A stretch of 64,000 nucleotides of DNA from an uncultured Actinomycetes bacterium (lineage in GTDB: Bacteria; Actinomycetota; Actinomycetes; Nanopelagicales; Nanopelagicaceae). The translations under genes and the position numbers were made by a program. A model generated the notes under the pieces. That model saw nothing but the letters and a program-made list of their open reading frames with translations. It was not told where the DNA came from and made no database searches. Below are positions 17,355-26,884 of this stretch, in pieces. The stretch is taken from positions 1 to 64,000 of the forward strand of contig CAIMOX010000002.1 of assembly GCA_903843225.1 (NCBI GenBank). The letters are read 5' to 3'. The stretch's first letter is position 1, and each line of letters opens with the position of its first letter.

Positions 17355-18287
17355 TTAGCGGTATAGAGAGAGAATCGCACCCAGTCGGGCGTGATAAGCC
17401 TCCCAGAAGGTCGCTGGATGGAGAATTTCGACCCTCCCAGGGAGTGTTGAGAGCTCCCGAAGGAGCCATTCACTATCTCCAAGTTCGAAGGTGACCTCGA
17501 TCTGATCATCTTCGATTGTCGAAGAGGCGACGATTGTTGGATGGGCCTCGACAAAGTAGAGATTTCTACGACTCAAGATCGCTCTTATCGTCACTGCTTT
17601 TTCATTCAAATTTCGGACCTCTTCTGGCCGAATTGCATCTGGCAACTCCTGCGCCCTCATGATTCGGTCATGTCGGAAGTGACGCATCTCCCCAGAGAGT
17701 GTGCAAAGCGCCTTGGTGTAGAGATAACCCCGTGAACTGTAGGTGAACTCGGGAAATATTGTTCTAGTAGTTAGAGAATCGGTCCTGGCAGAGAGGTAGT
17801 CGATCGAGATAGCACTCTGGCGAAGTGCCGCGGTCGAAATGACTTCATCCCACATTCCCTTGAGCGTCTCAGATTGAACCGAAAAGAGTTCGAGTTGCGC
17901 CCTCTCTCCTTCGGCGACCATTGCAACAAGTCTGGTGATGAGGATGGAGATCCGGTCGGCAAGTTCTGGGTTTCGAGTTAGTGGCAAGAGTGCCTGCAAT
18001 CCAAGTGTCAGCGAGGCGATCTCCTGGAAGGAAAACCTTCGGGGAAGATCTAGATTTTGTGGATTATTGATTGCGACATAATCCTCACTGAGTTCCATGT
18101 CGATCAGTTCAAGATGTGAATAGCCGGGTAATCCACACATGAAAAGCATTTCAAGATCTTTAAATATTTGGGTCGGAGTGGAATTAAAACGATCTGCGAG
18201 TTCGGCAAGACTGAAGCCGGGATTGTTTGTAACAAATGGAATGAGATCCAAGGCCCGCGAGGTTCGATCTAATGAGCTCTCAGACAT
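17355..18287 (-). CDS. pafC: PafC, WYL-domain transcriptional regulator
   Basis: The 310-residue protein has an N-terminal winged helix (about 1-60, DLIPFVTNNPGFSLAELADR) and a WYL-family domain (about 140-310; GYLYTKALCTLSGEMRHFRHD). Together with PafB it activates the mycobacterial RecA-independent DNA damage response. It overlaps pafB by eight bases. Neither the Pup ligase gene pafA nor the other proteasome genes, usual neighbours, are present here. The regulatory role is inferred from the family and the pairing. Confidence 0.9.
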   Translation of the reverse strand: MSESSLDRTSRALDLIPFVTNNPGFSLAELADRFNSTPTQIFKDLEMLFMCGLPGYSHLELIDMELSEDYVAINNPQNLDLPRRFSFQEIASLTLGLQALLPLTRNPELADRISILITRLVAMVAEGERAQLELFSVQSETLKGMWDEVISTAALRQSAISIDYLSARTDSLTTRTIFPEFTYSSRGYLYTKALCTLSGEMRHFRHDRIMRAQELPDAIRPEEVRNLNEKAVTIRAILSRRNLYFVEAHPTIVASSTIEDDQIEVTFELGDSEWLLRELSTLPGRVEILHPATFWEAYHARLGAILSLYR

Positions 18288-19236
18288 TGATCTTCTCCCC
18301 TATCCACGCAATAAACTTCAGTCGACTCTCCTGGGGATATATCAGTAGAGCCGAACTCCCAGCGGCAGCGAGTTTTTCAAAGAGATCCTCTTCACTGTCA
18401 AACCGAGCAGTTGCTCGGTCCCAATCACTGTCTTCCTCTACGATATTGCAGATGTGGCGGAGCTCATGAGCCCTTCCAACTCTTAGGAGAATTACCGCAT
18501 CAATCTCATCTGCTGGATTCACATCTGCAGTGATGGCGCCGGTGGCAGTGCCATGAAATTCTCGTGCCTTCCGGGATGAATCCTCGACCTTGAGATCGTC
18601 ACCAATACGGATCAGTTTGAAACGACGAACCTCTTTCACATCAAGATCAAAGGCTATTACGTACCAAAATCCCTCGCTTAGAGTCATACGTAGTGGTTCC
18701 ACTCTTCGGCGAGAATCTTTGCCGGCCCGATACGTGAAAGAGAGAACTCTGCCGTCTTTAATGGCATACCAAATAGATTCAAATCGCGACTCTGGAATTT
18801 CTTGGCTCATAAGAGGTAGCGAAAGTGATTCTCCCTCCAGTAGCGGCAAGATAGATTCCAATTTGCGTAAGGCACTCTGGCCAGAACGAGAGAAGAGCGA
18901 ATTTTGCCAATGGGCAGCCGCTAGCGAGAGGAGTGAGATATCAAGTGGGTCGAGTGCACCAATCTCTTCAGGCTGAAAGGCATACGAGGAGGGCTTGATG
19001 CGATAACCCGCTTCATCATCAAAGAGCGGATCTTCAGTCCCAACTTCGATATCAAGACCGAGCTCGCGTAAATCGTTCTTATCTCGCTCAAACATCCGCT
19101 CTTTGGTCTCAGCACTTCCCGCGTAGCCCGCGACGATCTCAAAAATCTCAGATTTTGAGAGAAAACGGCTCGAGGCAAGGAGCGCCATGGTGAGGTTGAT
19201 CAGTCGCTCACTCTTCTGTGACCCCGTTGAACTCAT
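18280..19236 (-). CDS. pafB: PafB, WYL-domain transcriptional regulator
   Basis: The 318-residue protein begins MSSTGSQKSERLINLTMALL, a typical PafB winged-helix start, and has a WYL domain whose core is FWYVIAFDLDVKEVRRFKL, then a C-terminal extension. PafB and PafC act together as a DNA-damage regulator in Mycobacterium. The frame is open 15 codons further upstream, but the ATG at 19236 matches family N-termini and lies six bases after a TANNNT box (19243-19248), predicting a leaderless mRNA. It heads the run to the glycosyltransferase at 11465 and diverges from the FKBP gene. Confidence 0.9.
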   Translation of the reverse strand: MSSTGSQKSERLINLTMALLASSRFLSKSEIFEIVAGYAGSAETKERMFERDKNDLRELGLDIEVGTEDPLFDDEAGYRIKPSSYAFQPEEIGALDPLDISLLSLAAAHWQNSLFSRSGQSALRKLESILPLLEGESLSLPLMSQEIPESRFESIWYAIKDGRVLSFTYRAGKDSRRRVEPLRMTLSEGFWYVIAFDLDVKEVRRFKLIRIGDDLKVEDSSRKAREFHGTATGAITADVNPADEIDAVILLRVGRAHELRHICNIVEEDSDWDRATARFDSEEDLFEKLAAAGSSALLIYPQESRLKFIAWIGEKINV

Positions 19237-19242
19237 ATGGCA

Positions 19243-19248
19243 AAGATA
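19243..19248 (-). promoter_or_regulatory. -10 box of a predicted leaderless promoter for pafB
   Basis: Read on the minus strand, TATCTT ends six bases before the pafB ATG at 19236. The divergent FKBP promoter box is only 19 bases away, so the two promoters share their upstream DNA. Confidence 0.5.
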
Positions 19249-19267
19249 GAGGACTCGGAAGATTTGA

Positions 19268-19273
19268 TATCCT
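19268..19273 (+). promoter_or_regulatory. -10 box of a predicted leaderless promoter for the FKBP gene
   Basis: TATCCT ends six bases before the ATG at 19280, with no Shine-Dalgarno sequence between. It faces the pafB promoter across a 43-base gap. Confidence 0.5.
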
Positions 19274-19279
19274 CGACAC

Positions 19280-19858
19280 ATGAAAAAGCGTGGAAATTAT
19301 CCATATGGTGCAGATAAGTCGATAGCGATCGCTGCATCCTTGGCATTACTACTCCTGCTAACGTCCTGTGGCTCGAGCAACAAAACCACTTCAACCACAC
19401 CCACTCCGACATCCACCCAGGGGAGCTCATCAATGACAACACCGGGCACTGCAACTGGCTCCGCAGCATTTGAATTTCCCAAGGTAGAAGGTGCAGCTGG
19501 ATCTGCTCCAACAATCATTGCGCCGAAAGGCACTCCCCCATCAACTCTTGAAATTAAGGATTTGACTATCGGCACCGGTGCGGTTGTCCAACCCACATCA
19601 ACGGTCACCGTTCATTACCTACTCATGGCCTGGAAGACCGGGGCAATCATTGATTCGTCGTGGAGCCGCGGTGCCCCCTCAACGTTTGGTCTCAACCAAG
19701 TTATCCCTGGATGGCAGCAAGGAATGCCGGGGATGAAAATTGGTGGACGTCGCGAACTTCTTATTCCACCTGCGCTTGGTTACGGTGATATGGGATCAGG
19801 CCCAGTAGGACCGAAAGAGACACTGATCTTCGTCGTTGACCTTATTGCTCTGAAGTAG
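19280..19858 (+). CDS. FKBP-type peptidyl-prolyl isomerase lipoprotein
   Basis: The 192-residue protein starts with a signal peptide and lipobox LLTSC, so Cys30 should be lipidated and the protein anchored outside the membrane. A Ser/Thr/Pro-rich linker (31-60) follows. Residues about 92-192 are an FKBP domain: TVTVHYLLMAWKTGAIIDSS, GWQQGMPGMKIGGRREL, PPALGYGD and LIFVVDLI. It catalyses proline isomerisation in secreted proteins. In other Actinobacteria FKBP genes lie between pafA and pafB; here the pafB side is kept and pafA is absent. Its last 17 bases overlap the convergent trmI gene. Confidence 0.93.
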   Translation: MKKRGNYPYGADKSIAIAASLALLLLLTSCGSSNKTTSTTPTPTSTQGSSSMTTPGTATGSAAFEFPKVEGAAGSAPTIIAPKGTPPSTLEIKDLTIGTGAVVQPTSTVTVHYLLMAWKTGAIIDSSWSRGAPSTFGLNQVIPGWQQGMPGMKIGGRRELLIPPALGYGDMGSGPVGPKETLIFVVDLIALK

Positions 19859-20732
19859 AGCCCTCTTCAGCAGGGAGTCCGTATGCGCCCTTAGATGGGC
19901 GTCGACGGCGTAGTGGTGCAGTAATTCCCGGCGCCAGTCTTCTCGCCATGATGAGAAAGCCGGTGTGGCCAATCATGCGATGCTGAGGTCTTACCGCTAG
20001 CCCTTCGTGATGCCAGCCTCGGATAATGGTCTCTGTACTTTCAGGTTCAGTAAAACCGGCAGAGTCCTTAATCGTCTCAGCCATTTGAGAGAGCTGAGTT
20101 GTAGTCGCGACATAGGCAAGTAGAACTCCGCCTGGATCCAACACATCCATCGCCATTTCCACGCACTCCCATGGTGCCAACATATCGAGAACGATTCGAT
20201 CGTATCTTTTGTCGCGATCTACTTCGTCTTGGAGGGATCCGACAGTAAGCGACCAGTTTGCTGGCATACCTCGGAAATATTCAGTGACATTGCGTGTGGC
20301 GATATCTGCGAAATCGTTGCGTCGCTCAAACGAATCAACGAGGCCACTCTCACCAGTTGCACGTAAGAGCGAGATGGTGAGCGCCCCTGATCCAACTCCA
20401 GCTTCCAGCACGCGAGAACCAGGTGCAATATCTGCAAGACCGACGATCATCGCCGCATCTTTTGGATACACAATGGTCGCACCACGTGGCATTGAGAGAA
20501 CATAATCGGCAAGCAATGGACGAAAGGCTAAGAACTTTAAGCCAGCCGTTGTTTCAACGACGCTACCTTCAGGTAGACCAACAATCTGATCATGGATGAG
20601 CCAGCCTTTGTGCGTGTGCCATTCCCCTGCCTCTTTGAGTGTGATTGTGTGGAGCTTTCCCTTGGCATCAGTGAGTTGCACGCGATCACCGTAGTGAAAG
20701 AGTGCTTTCTCGCTTGGGGTCATATCGGTCAT
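19842..20732 (-). CDS. trmI: tRNA (adenine-58-N1)-methyltransferase TrmI
   Basis: The 296-residue enzyme methylates A58 in the T-loop of tRNAs. Residues about 1-60 form the small N-terminal beta domain, and the AdoMet-binding motif is VLEAGVGSGALT (about 109-120), with DMLAPWE as the catalytic region. A basic tail (RRLAPGITAPLRRRRPSKG) is near the C-terminus. It overlaps the upstream HAD gene by four bases and the convergent FKBP gene by 17. In Mycobacterium trmI lies close to the Pup-proteasome genes; those are missing here. Confidence 0.92.
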   Translation of the reverse strand: MTDMTPSEKALFHYGDRVQLTDAKGKLHTITLKEAGEWHTHKGWLIHDQIVGLPEGSVVETTAGLKFLAFRPLLADYVLSMPRGATIVYPKDAAMIVGLADIAPGSRVLEAGVGSGALTISLLRATGESGLVDSFERRNDFADIATRNVTEYFRGMPANWSLTVGSLQDEVDRDKRYDRIVLDMLAPWECVEMAMDVLDPGGVLLAYVATTTQLSQMAETIKDSAGFTEPESTETIIRGWHHEGLAVRPQHRMIGHTGFLIMARRLAPGITAPLRRRRPSKGAYGLPAEEGSTSEQ

Positions 20733-21409
20733 GAAGTTATCCGTTCTGGAAGCTGGTTTTTATACATGTGGTGAAGAGTTTCTACATCGAGATTAAGAAG
20801 TGATTTCATCACAATGGTTCTAGGGTGTTCGGCTACTTCAACGATATGGGGAATGGCAAGGGTGAGCGCACCGCTCGCCTGAGCAGAGGTTATGCCGACA
20901 ATAGAATCTTCCAGAACCAAACAATTGGCAATATTTACTCCAAGCATCGAGGCAGCTTTGATGTAAGGCTCGGGGTCTGGCTTGCTCTTTGAAACATCAT
21001 TGGAGGAGACCGAAACCTCAAAGGTGTTGGCAGCAAGTGAATTGAGGGTCGCATTAACCAAGGTGCGTGGGCTTGCCGAAACTAACGCCAGTGGTATCCC
21101 TGCGTTATGAATTTCGGTAAGAAGCTCTTTGCCACCTGGCATGAAGGTAATCCCGCGTTGAAAGAGTTTTTCAACCCCTGCTATAAGTTCATTCATGAAG
21201 TACGTTCCATCGTTGACGCCAACGAGTGAATGCATGTATTCACCCACGCGAGGAAGTGGACCTCCTAGGCAGTGACGCTGATCATCTTCACTCCATGTGT
21301 AGCCAAAGCGAGCCATCAGAGCGGTCTCAGCTTCCAACCAGTATGGCTCAGTATCAACAAGGGTGCCATCCATATCAAAGAGCACCGCTTCAAAGGTCTT
21401 CGCCATCAT
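20729..21409 (-). CDS. HAD-superfamily phosphatase/phosphomutase-like protein
   Basis: The 226-residue protein is a HAD hydrolase of the beta-phosphoglucomutase subgroup. Motif I is FDMDGTLVDTEPYW with nucleophile Asp12 and general acid Asp14; motif II is VSASPR, motif III KSKPDPEPY and motif IV VLEDSIVG. The substrate cannot be told from sequence; sugar phosphates are common for the subgroup. It is coupled by ATGA overlaps to metH upstream and trmI downstream, in the same neighbourhood as in Streptomyces. Confidence 0.85.
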   Translation of the reverse strand: MMAKTFEAVLFDMDGTLVDTEPYWLEAETALMARFGYTWSEDDQRHCLGGPLPRVGEYMHSLVGVNDGTYFMNELIAGVEKLFQRGITFMPGGKELLTEIHNAGIPLALVSASPRTLVNATLNSLAANTFEVSVSSNDVSKSKPDPEPYIKAASMLGVNIANCLVLEDSIVGITSAQASGALTLAIPHIVEVAEHPRTIVMKSLLNLDVETLHHMYKNQLPERITS

Positions 21410-24400
21410 GTTGCGTTGAAGTATTTGGCTTCGGGGTGATGAACGATGATTGCCGATGTGGATTGTTCGGGATGGAGCTGGAACTCTTCGGAGAGAAGCA
21501 CTCCGATTCGTTCTGGTTCGAGGAGTTCGCAGAGTTCTCGTTGTTGCTCAAGATCAGGACAGGCTGGATATCCGAAGGAGTAGCGCGATCCTCGATAACC
21601 CTGATCCAAAATCTCCGCTAACTCTGATGAATCTTCACCGGAGAAACCGATCTCACTCCGCACACGAGCGTGCCAGTGCTCGGCGAGCGCTTCGGTAAGT
21701 TGCACAGAGAGTCCATGAAGTTCGAGGTACTCACGGTAGTTATTAGCTTCGAAGAGTTTCGTGATGTTATCACTGACCGATTGACCCATTGTGACAACCG
21801 TAAAGGCGACGGTATCGATCTCACCGCTCTCTTTGCTGCGGAAGAAATCGCTGAGGCAGAGTCGACGATCACGGCTCTGTCGTGGGAAGGTGAAACGCAT
21901 CCGCTCAAGACCCTTGGACTCACCTTCATGGTGCAAGATCACGAGATCATTTCCTTCGGAATAGCATGGGAAGTATCCATAGACAACGGCGGCATTCAGC
22001 CAACCCTTGCTGGCAACATCATTAAGAAGTGAGCGAAGTCTTGGACGGCCTTCTTCTTCGACCATCTTCTCGTACTCGCCACGATTCCCTTTGAGCCCCC
22101 ACTGGCCCACAAAGAGTGCTCGTTCATCAAGCATGCCAAGATAATCGGCGAGAGCGATTCCCTTCACTACTCGAGATCCCAGGAAAGGAGGCTTGGGTAA
22201 CGCATTTGTCTGGGATACATCCGATCTCGTCGTATCAGTATTAGCTACCTTGTTAAGACGAGTATTTGGAGTTCTACGTTCGCGCAGTGGTGGAAGAGTT
22301 GCACCGGGTTCACCACGTTTCATTCCAATCATCGCATCCATGAGATGAAGTCCTTCGAAAGCATCTTTGGCGTAGCGGACAGTACCTGGGAAGAGAGAGG
22401 CGAGATCATCTTCAACAAAGCTTCGCGTAAGAGCAGCTCCCCCAAGAATTACTGGCCAACGTTGATCCAAACCTCGGCTTGTGAGCTCTTCTAAATTCTC
22501 TTTCATAATGACCGTAGATTTAACGAGCAATCCGGAGAGGCCGATGACATCAACATCATTTTCAGTTGCGGCATCGACGATCTGATTGATTGTCTGCTTG
22601 ATACCGATATTCACTGTGGTATAGCCATTATTGCTCAGAATAATGTCGACCAGGTTCTTTCCAATATCGTGAACATCGCCTTTGACTGTTGCCAAGAGGA
22701 TGGAGCCACGACCTGCATCATCGCTCTTCTCCATGTGTGGCTCCAGTATCGCTACGGCGCTCTTCATAACCTCGGCGCTCTGCAATACGAAGGGCAACTG
22801 CATCTCGCCCTTACCGAAGAGCTCACCGACAATTTTCATACCAGATAGTAGGTGTTCATTGATAATGCTTAGCGGCTTCATTCCTGTGGCGAGCGCTTCG
22901 TTCAAATCTTCTTCAAGCCCAACCTTTTCACCATCGATGATCCGACGCTCAAGACGTTCGGCGAGAGGTAAGGCAGCTAGCTCCGCTGCACGTGTGAGAC
23001 GGTTTGACTTCACCTCGACGCCATCGAAGAGTTCCAGGAATTTTGAAAGCGGATCATATGTTGTGTTGCCCTGTTCATCAAAGGTACGGCGATCGTAAAT
23101 AAGATCTAAAGCAACAGCCTTGACCGCTTCATCGATTCGAGCCATTGGAGTGATCTTTGATGGATGAACGATCGCTGAATCTAGGCCAGCCTTCACTGCT
23201 TCTGCTAGAAAGACAGAGTTGAGAACGATGCGAGCTGCCGGATTGAGACCAAAGGAGACATTTGAAACACCCAGAGTTGTTTGCACTGTCGGGTACAACT
23301 TCTTTAACTGCGCAATCGCTGAGAGGGTTTCAATTCCGTCTCTGCGAGTCTCCTCCTGGCCGGTTGCAATCGGAAAGGTGAGAGTATCAATAAGGATATC
23401 TTCGACCGACATCCCCCAGTTCTGCGTGAGGTCTTCAATCAACCTCTTTGCTACCCGGATCTTCCACTCACTAGTACGGGCTTGGCCCTCTTCATCGATA
23501 GTGAGTGCCACTACGGAAGCACCGTGTTCTTGAACAAGGGGCATGATCTTTGCAAATCGGCTCGTTGCTCCATCGCCATCTTCGTAATTGACGGAGTTGA
23601 TGATGCTTCTACCGCCCAGGCGTTCGAGGCCGGCCTTCAAAACAGCTGGCTCGGTCGAGTCGAGCATGATGGGAAGTGTCGAAGAAGTAGCAAGGCGTGA
23701 AGCAAGTTCTCTCATATCTGCAACTCCGTCGCGACCAACATAATCCACTGAGAGATCGAGCATATGAGCGCCATCTCGGATTTGGTCACGTGCAATCTCG
23801 ATGCAGCTCTGCCAATCTTCCGCGATGAGCGCATCTCTAAAGGCTCGAGAGCCGTTAGCGTTTGTGCGCTCACCAATCGCTAGGTAAGTCTTATCCTGTT
23901 TGAAAGGTACGAATTGATAGAGCGATGAGGCACCACTCTCACGTTCGAGGGTTCGGGCTGGAGTGGGCGACATGCTCAAGCGATCAACGACTGCACCAAG
24001 GTGTTCTGGAGTTGTGCCACAGCATCCACCGATGAGTGAGATTCCATAATCTGCTACGAATTGACTGAGGTACTGCGCGAGCTCATCTGGTGATAGCGGA
24101 TATATGGCGCCTTTAGGACCCAGGATAGGTAGGCCAGCATTCGGCATGACGGAGATCTTCGCCTGAGAGTTTCTACTCAACGATCGTAAATGCTCGGACA
24201 TCTCTGCCGGGCCAGTTGCACAATTGAGTCCGATGAGATCAATCCCTAGTGGTTCTAGCGCATTGAGCGCAGCGCCGATTTCAGAACCGAGCAACATCGT
24301 TCCTGTCGTCTCGACAGTCACCTGAGCAATGAGCACGATGTCACGATCTACTTTATCGATCGCAGCACGTGCGCCATTGATCGCAGCTTTCGCTTGCAGG

Positions 24401-24897
24401 AGGTCCTGCGTGGTTTCAATGAGTAGCGCATCAGAGCCGCCATCAAGTAGTCCTCGTGACGCAACCTCGTAAGCATCTTTGAGATGTTGATATGTAGTGT
24501 GCAATAAAGTCGGAAGTTTTGTGCCTGGCCCAAGCGACCCAAGGACCCATCGTGGCTTTTCGGGGGTTGAGTAACTATCTACTACTCGGCGCGCAATCTG
24601 TGCGCCGGCGAGAGCTAGCTCATAGATTCGATCTTCAATTCCATATTCTGCAAGGTTCGCCCAGTTAGCACCGAAAGTATTTGTCTCGATTGCATCGACA
24701 CCGACGTCGAGATACGCCTCGTGCACCTTCTGAACAATATCTGGACGTGAAATATTGAGGATTTCATTACAACCCTCAAATCCCTGAAAGTCATCGAGGC
24801 TGGGATCTTGGGCCTGGAGCATCGTACCCATTGCGCCATCGGCGATCACCGTACGACCTGCCAGCGCTAGGCGGAGTGATCCAGGTTCTTTACTCAT
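21406..24897 (-). CDS. metH: Cobalamin-dependent methionine synthase
   Basis: The 1163-residue enzyme has all four MetH modules. A homocysteine-binding domain carries zinc ligands Cys226 (LNCATGP), Cys292 and Cys293 (GGCCGTTPEH). A methyl-tetrahydrofolate-binding domain follows (about 325-600). The B12 domain has GDVHDIG with the cobalt-ligating His743. The C-terminal AdoMet-dependent reactivation domain has RYSFGYPACPD. It makes methionine from homocysteine. It starts 30 bases after mshC, leaving no room for a cobalamin riboswitch directly upstream. The organism therefore needs B12 for this step. Confidence 0.97.
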   Translation of the reverse strand: MSKEPGSLRLALAGRTVIADGAMGTMLQAQDPSLDDFQGFEGCNEILNISRPDIVQKVHEAYLDVGVDAIETNTFGANWANLAEYGIEDRIYELALAGAQIARRVVDSYSTPEKPRWVLGSLGPGTKLPTLLHTTYQHLKDAYEVASRGLLDGGSDALLIETTQDLLQAKAAINGARAAIDKVDRDIVLIAQVTVETTGTMLLGSEIGAALNALEPLGIDLIGLNCATGPAEMSEHLRSLSRNSQAKISVMPNAGLPILGPKGAIYPLSPDELAQYLSQFVADYGISLIGGCCGTTPEHLGAVVDRLSMSPTPARTLERESGASSLYQFVPFKQDKTYLAIGERTNANGSRAFRDALIAEDWQSCIEIARDQIRDGAHMLDLSVDYVGRDGVADMRELASRLATSSTLPIMLDSTEPAVLKAGLERLGGRSIINSVNYEDGDGATSRFAKIMPLVQEHGASVVALTIDEEGQARTSEWKIRVAKRLIEDLTQNWGMSVEDILIDTLTFPIATGQEETRRDGIETLSAIAQLKKLYPTVQTTLGVSNVSFGLNPAARIVLNSVFLAEAVKAGLDSAIVHPSKITPMARIDEAVKAVALDLIYDRRTFDEQGNTTYDPLSKFLELFDGVEVKSNRLTRAAELAALPLAERLERRIIDGEKVGLEEDLNEALATGMKPLSIINEHLLSGMKIVGELFGKGEMQLPFVLQSAEVMKSAVAILEPHMEKSDDAGRGSILLATVKGDVHDIGKNLVDIILSNNGYTTVNIGIKQTINQIVDAATENDVDVIGLSGLLVKSTVIMKENLEELTSRGLDQRWPVILGGAALTRSFVEDDLASLFPGTVRYAKDAFEGLHLMDAMIGMKRGEPGATLPPLRERRTPNTRLNKVANTDTTRSDVSQTNALPKPPFLGSRVVKGIALADYLGMLDERALFVGQWGLKGNRGEYEKMVEEEGRPRLRSLLNDVASKGWLNAAVVYGYFPCYSEGNDLVILHHEGESKGLERMRFTFPRQSRDRRLCLSDFFRSKESGEIDTVAFTVVTMGQSVSDNITKLFEANNYREYLELHGLSVQLTEALAEHWHARVRSEIGFSGEDSSELAEILDQGYRGSRYSFGYPACPDLEQQRELCELLEPERIGVLLSEEFQLHPEQSTSAIIVHHPEAKYFNAT

Positions 24898-24927
24898 GAG
24901 AGGAGAAGGCTATCTGAGTTAGCTGAG

Positions 24928-26181
24928 CTAGAGCGCCAGGCCTAACAGAGCGTCTAAGGTTCGCGATAACTCCCCTGCTCCTTGCTGAGTAGGCACATCA
25001 TCAACCCGCTCTGCCCATATGCGAAGCTTTGCCAGGGCCGCCGGAGTGTCAAGATTCTGTGAGAGCGAAGTGATGATCTCGCTAATCAAGCCTTCAGTGG
25101 GTGAGACAAATTCTCGTGAGAGTGCGGAGCGAATGATGGAAACCGCCTCGCTCGCTTTATGCAATGACTCATCACTCCACATACGGTCACTTTGATAATG
25201 ATCTTGTAGGAGTGCGAAACGAATGATCATCGGATCAACCCCTGCGCTAATGATCTTTGAAACAAAGACGAGGTTCCCCCTGCTCTTACTCATCTTTTCG
25301 CCATCGAGACCCACCATCCCGGCATGGACGTAATGGCGCGCGAAGGGTCTACCAAGGAGAGCTTGCGCTTGTGCGCCACTCATGAAGTGATGCGGGAATA
25401 TGAGATCCGATCCCCCGCCTTGGAGATCGATAGAAAACTCTTGATCGTTCCCGGTAAGAAAATCCTGACCGATCAAATACCGCAGAGCGATGACAGAACA
25501 TTCGATATGCCAACCTGGACGCCCGTAGCCGTGAGAACTCTCCCAGCCGGGCTCGTCATTCTTATTCGCCCACCATAGAACGGGATCAAGAGGATGGCGT
25601 TTTCCCGGGCGCGCAGGATCTCCCCCGCGCTCGGCAAAGATTGAAAGTGCATCATCCAGAGAGATCGGAAGTTGAGGAATAAAACTCTCGATATCGAAAT
25701 AGAGGTCACTCTCTACGCGATAGACAAAACCATTTCTATCCATTTGAGTAATCGCATCATCGATGAGCCCCATGACGCCAGTCGCCGGAACATAGTGAGC
25801 TGGCGGCAGGATATGTAGAGCTGTCATATCTGATCGGAACAAGTCGACTTGTGAGGCAGCCAGAGATTGCCAATCAACATCATCGCGGGCAGCGCGTTCT
25901 AGAAGTGGCTCGTCAATATCTGTGATGTTCTCGACAAATGAGACTTTTGATCCCGATGCGCATTGATATCGATTGATCAGATCGAAGGTGAGATAGGTCG
26001 CTGCATGGCCAAGATGCGTTGCATCGTATGGCGTGATTCCACACACGTACATGGTGAATGAAGTACCAGGTTCAACGCTCTTGCGTCCTGCCTGTGTATT
26101 GAGGGTAAGAAGTGGCGGTGTAGAGCTAAGTGATGGGGTGTACAGAGTTGGCCACGAAGGCCATTCGATCTCGGGATTCAT
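24928..26181 (-). CDS. mshC: MshC, cysteine:GlcN-inositol ligase of mycothiol synthesis
   Basis: The 417-residue enzyme joins cysteine to glucosaminyl-inositol using ATP, the third enzymatic step dedicated to mycothiol. It resembles cysteinyl-tRNA synthetase: MYVCGITPYDATHLGH (Cys47, HLGH 56-59), GWHIECS (Cys229) and KMSKS (297-301). VENITDIDEPLLERA identifies MshC rather than CysS, as does the absence of an anticodon-binding extension. The frame extends to TTG at 26190; the ATG at 26181 is preferred. It lies between the SCO1664-family gene and metH, an actinobacterial arrangement. It implies that mycothiol is the cell's main thiol. Confidence 0.93.
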   Translation of the reverse strand: MNPEIEWPSWPTLYTPSLSSTPPLLTLNTQAGRKSVEPGTSFTMYVCGITPYDATHLGHAATYLTFDLINRYQCASGSKVSFVENITDIDEPLLERAARDDVDWQSLAASQVDLFRSDMTALHILPPAHYVPATGVMGLIDDAITQMDRNGFVYRVESDLYFDIESFIPQLPISLDDALSIFAERGGDPARPGKRHPLDPVLWWANKNDEPGWESSHGYGRPGWHIECSVIALRYLIGQDFLTGNDQEFSIDLQGGGSDLIFPHHFMSGAQAQALLGRPFARHYVHAGMVGLDGEKMSKSRGNLVFVSKIISAGVDPMIIRFALLQDHYQSDRMWSDESLHKASEAVSIIRSALSREFVSPTEGLISEIITSLSQNLDTPAALAKLRIWAERVDDVPTQQGAGELSRTLDALLGLAL

Positions 26182-26197
26182 AGAGTGCAATCGTATT

Positions 26198-26884
26198 CTA
26201 AAAAGGTGGCCAAGGGACAGATGGCCATTCCTCAGAAGGGAATGGGAAGAGAGGATCTTCCAGGATTTTGCTCGTTCTCTCTACAAGCGCGGCGAGATCT
26301 TCGTCCGAGAGATAGGTGTTGAGATCGAAACTCTCAATATTTGAGCTAAATCTCTGTAAGTTGACGAGCAAGTGATCTGGCACTGGCGAGCCAGCGAATT
26401 GCCACAAAACAGTTCGCAATTTATCCTCAGTGTGAAATGTAAGACCATGATCGCATCCGTATATCTCATTCTCTGAAACTGGGAGGATGTGCCCAAATTT
26501 CCTATCGGTGTTGTTGATCAGCACATCAAAAAGCGCCATCTTTTGAATTTGAGAATTTCCACTTTGAGCGATCGAGACGATATCAATCTCTTGGTCAGTG
26601 TCAATCCAGCGCTGGACTGACCCAAGTCCGTATGGACCCTCACGCAGCACCGTCTCTGGCACTATTCCGAATGTGAGCGCTTGCGAAACCAGGTACGCAG
26701 CTACTTCGCGCAGCGCAAGATCACCTTCAGGAAAATCCCATAGTGGTCGTTCTCCTGCGATCGGCTTGTAAATCACCTTTATGGCGCCTGCGCTACTTTC
26801 TATCTCCCCTAACAAGGTTGCGTTGGAAGCATCTACGAGACGACCTAATACCGAGATCTCCCCCGTAGTGAGTTCGTCAGACAT
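26198..26884 (-). CDS. SCO1664-family protein (PI3/4-kinase-like fold), function unknown
   Basis: The 228-residue protein belongs to the actinobacterial SCO1664 family, which has a phosphatidylinositol 3/4-kinase-like core. Visible motifs are VIYKPIAGE (probable ATP lysine, Lys40), DFPEGDLALREVAAYLVS, LFDVLINNTDRKFGHIL (catalytic-loop asparagine and aspartate) and GCDHGLTFH (metal-binding aspartate). The substrate is not known. It is coupled to the DUF3090 gene (one-base overlap) and precedes mshC, as in Streptomyces. A link to thiol or inositol metabolism is only suggested by position. Confidence 0.82.
   Translation of the reverse strand: MSDELTTGEISVLGRLVDASNATLLGEIESSAGAIKVIYKPIAGERPLWDFPEGDLALREVAAYLVSQALTFGIVPETVLREGPYGLGSVQRWIDTDQEIDIVSIAQSGNSQIQKMALFDVLINNTDRKFGHILPVSENEIYGCDHGLTFHTEDKLRTVLWQFAGSPVPDHLLVNLQRFSSNIESFDLNTYLSDEDLAALVERTSKILEDPLFPFPSEEWPSVPWPPF

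Noticed and set aside
22682-23098. Plus-strand ORF of 138 codons within metH
   Set aside because: It lies wholly antisense to the conserved B12-binding region of metH and is serine-rich shadow sequence.
24898-24927. Cobalamin riboswitch upstream of metH
   Set aside because: Only 30 bases separate mshC from metH, far too short for the aptamer.
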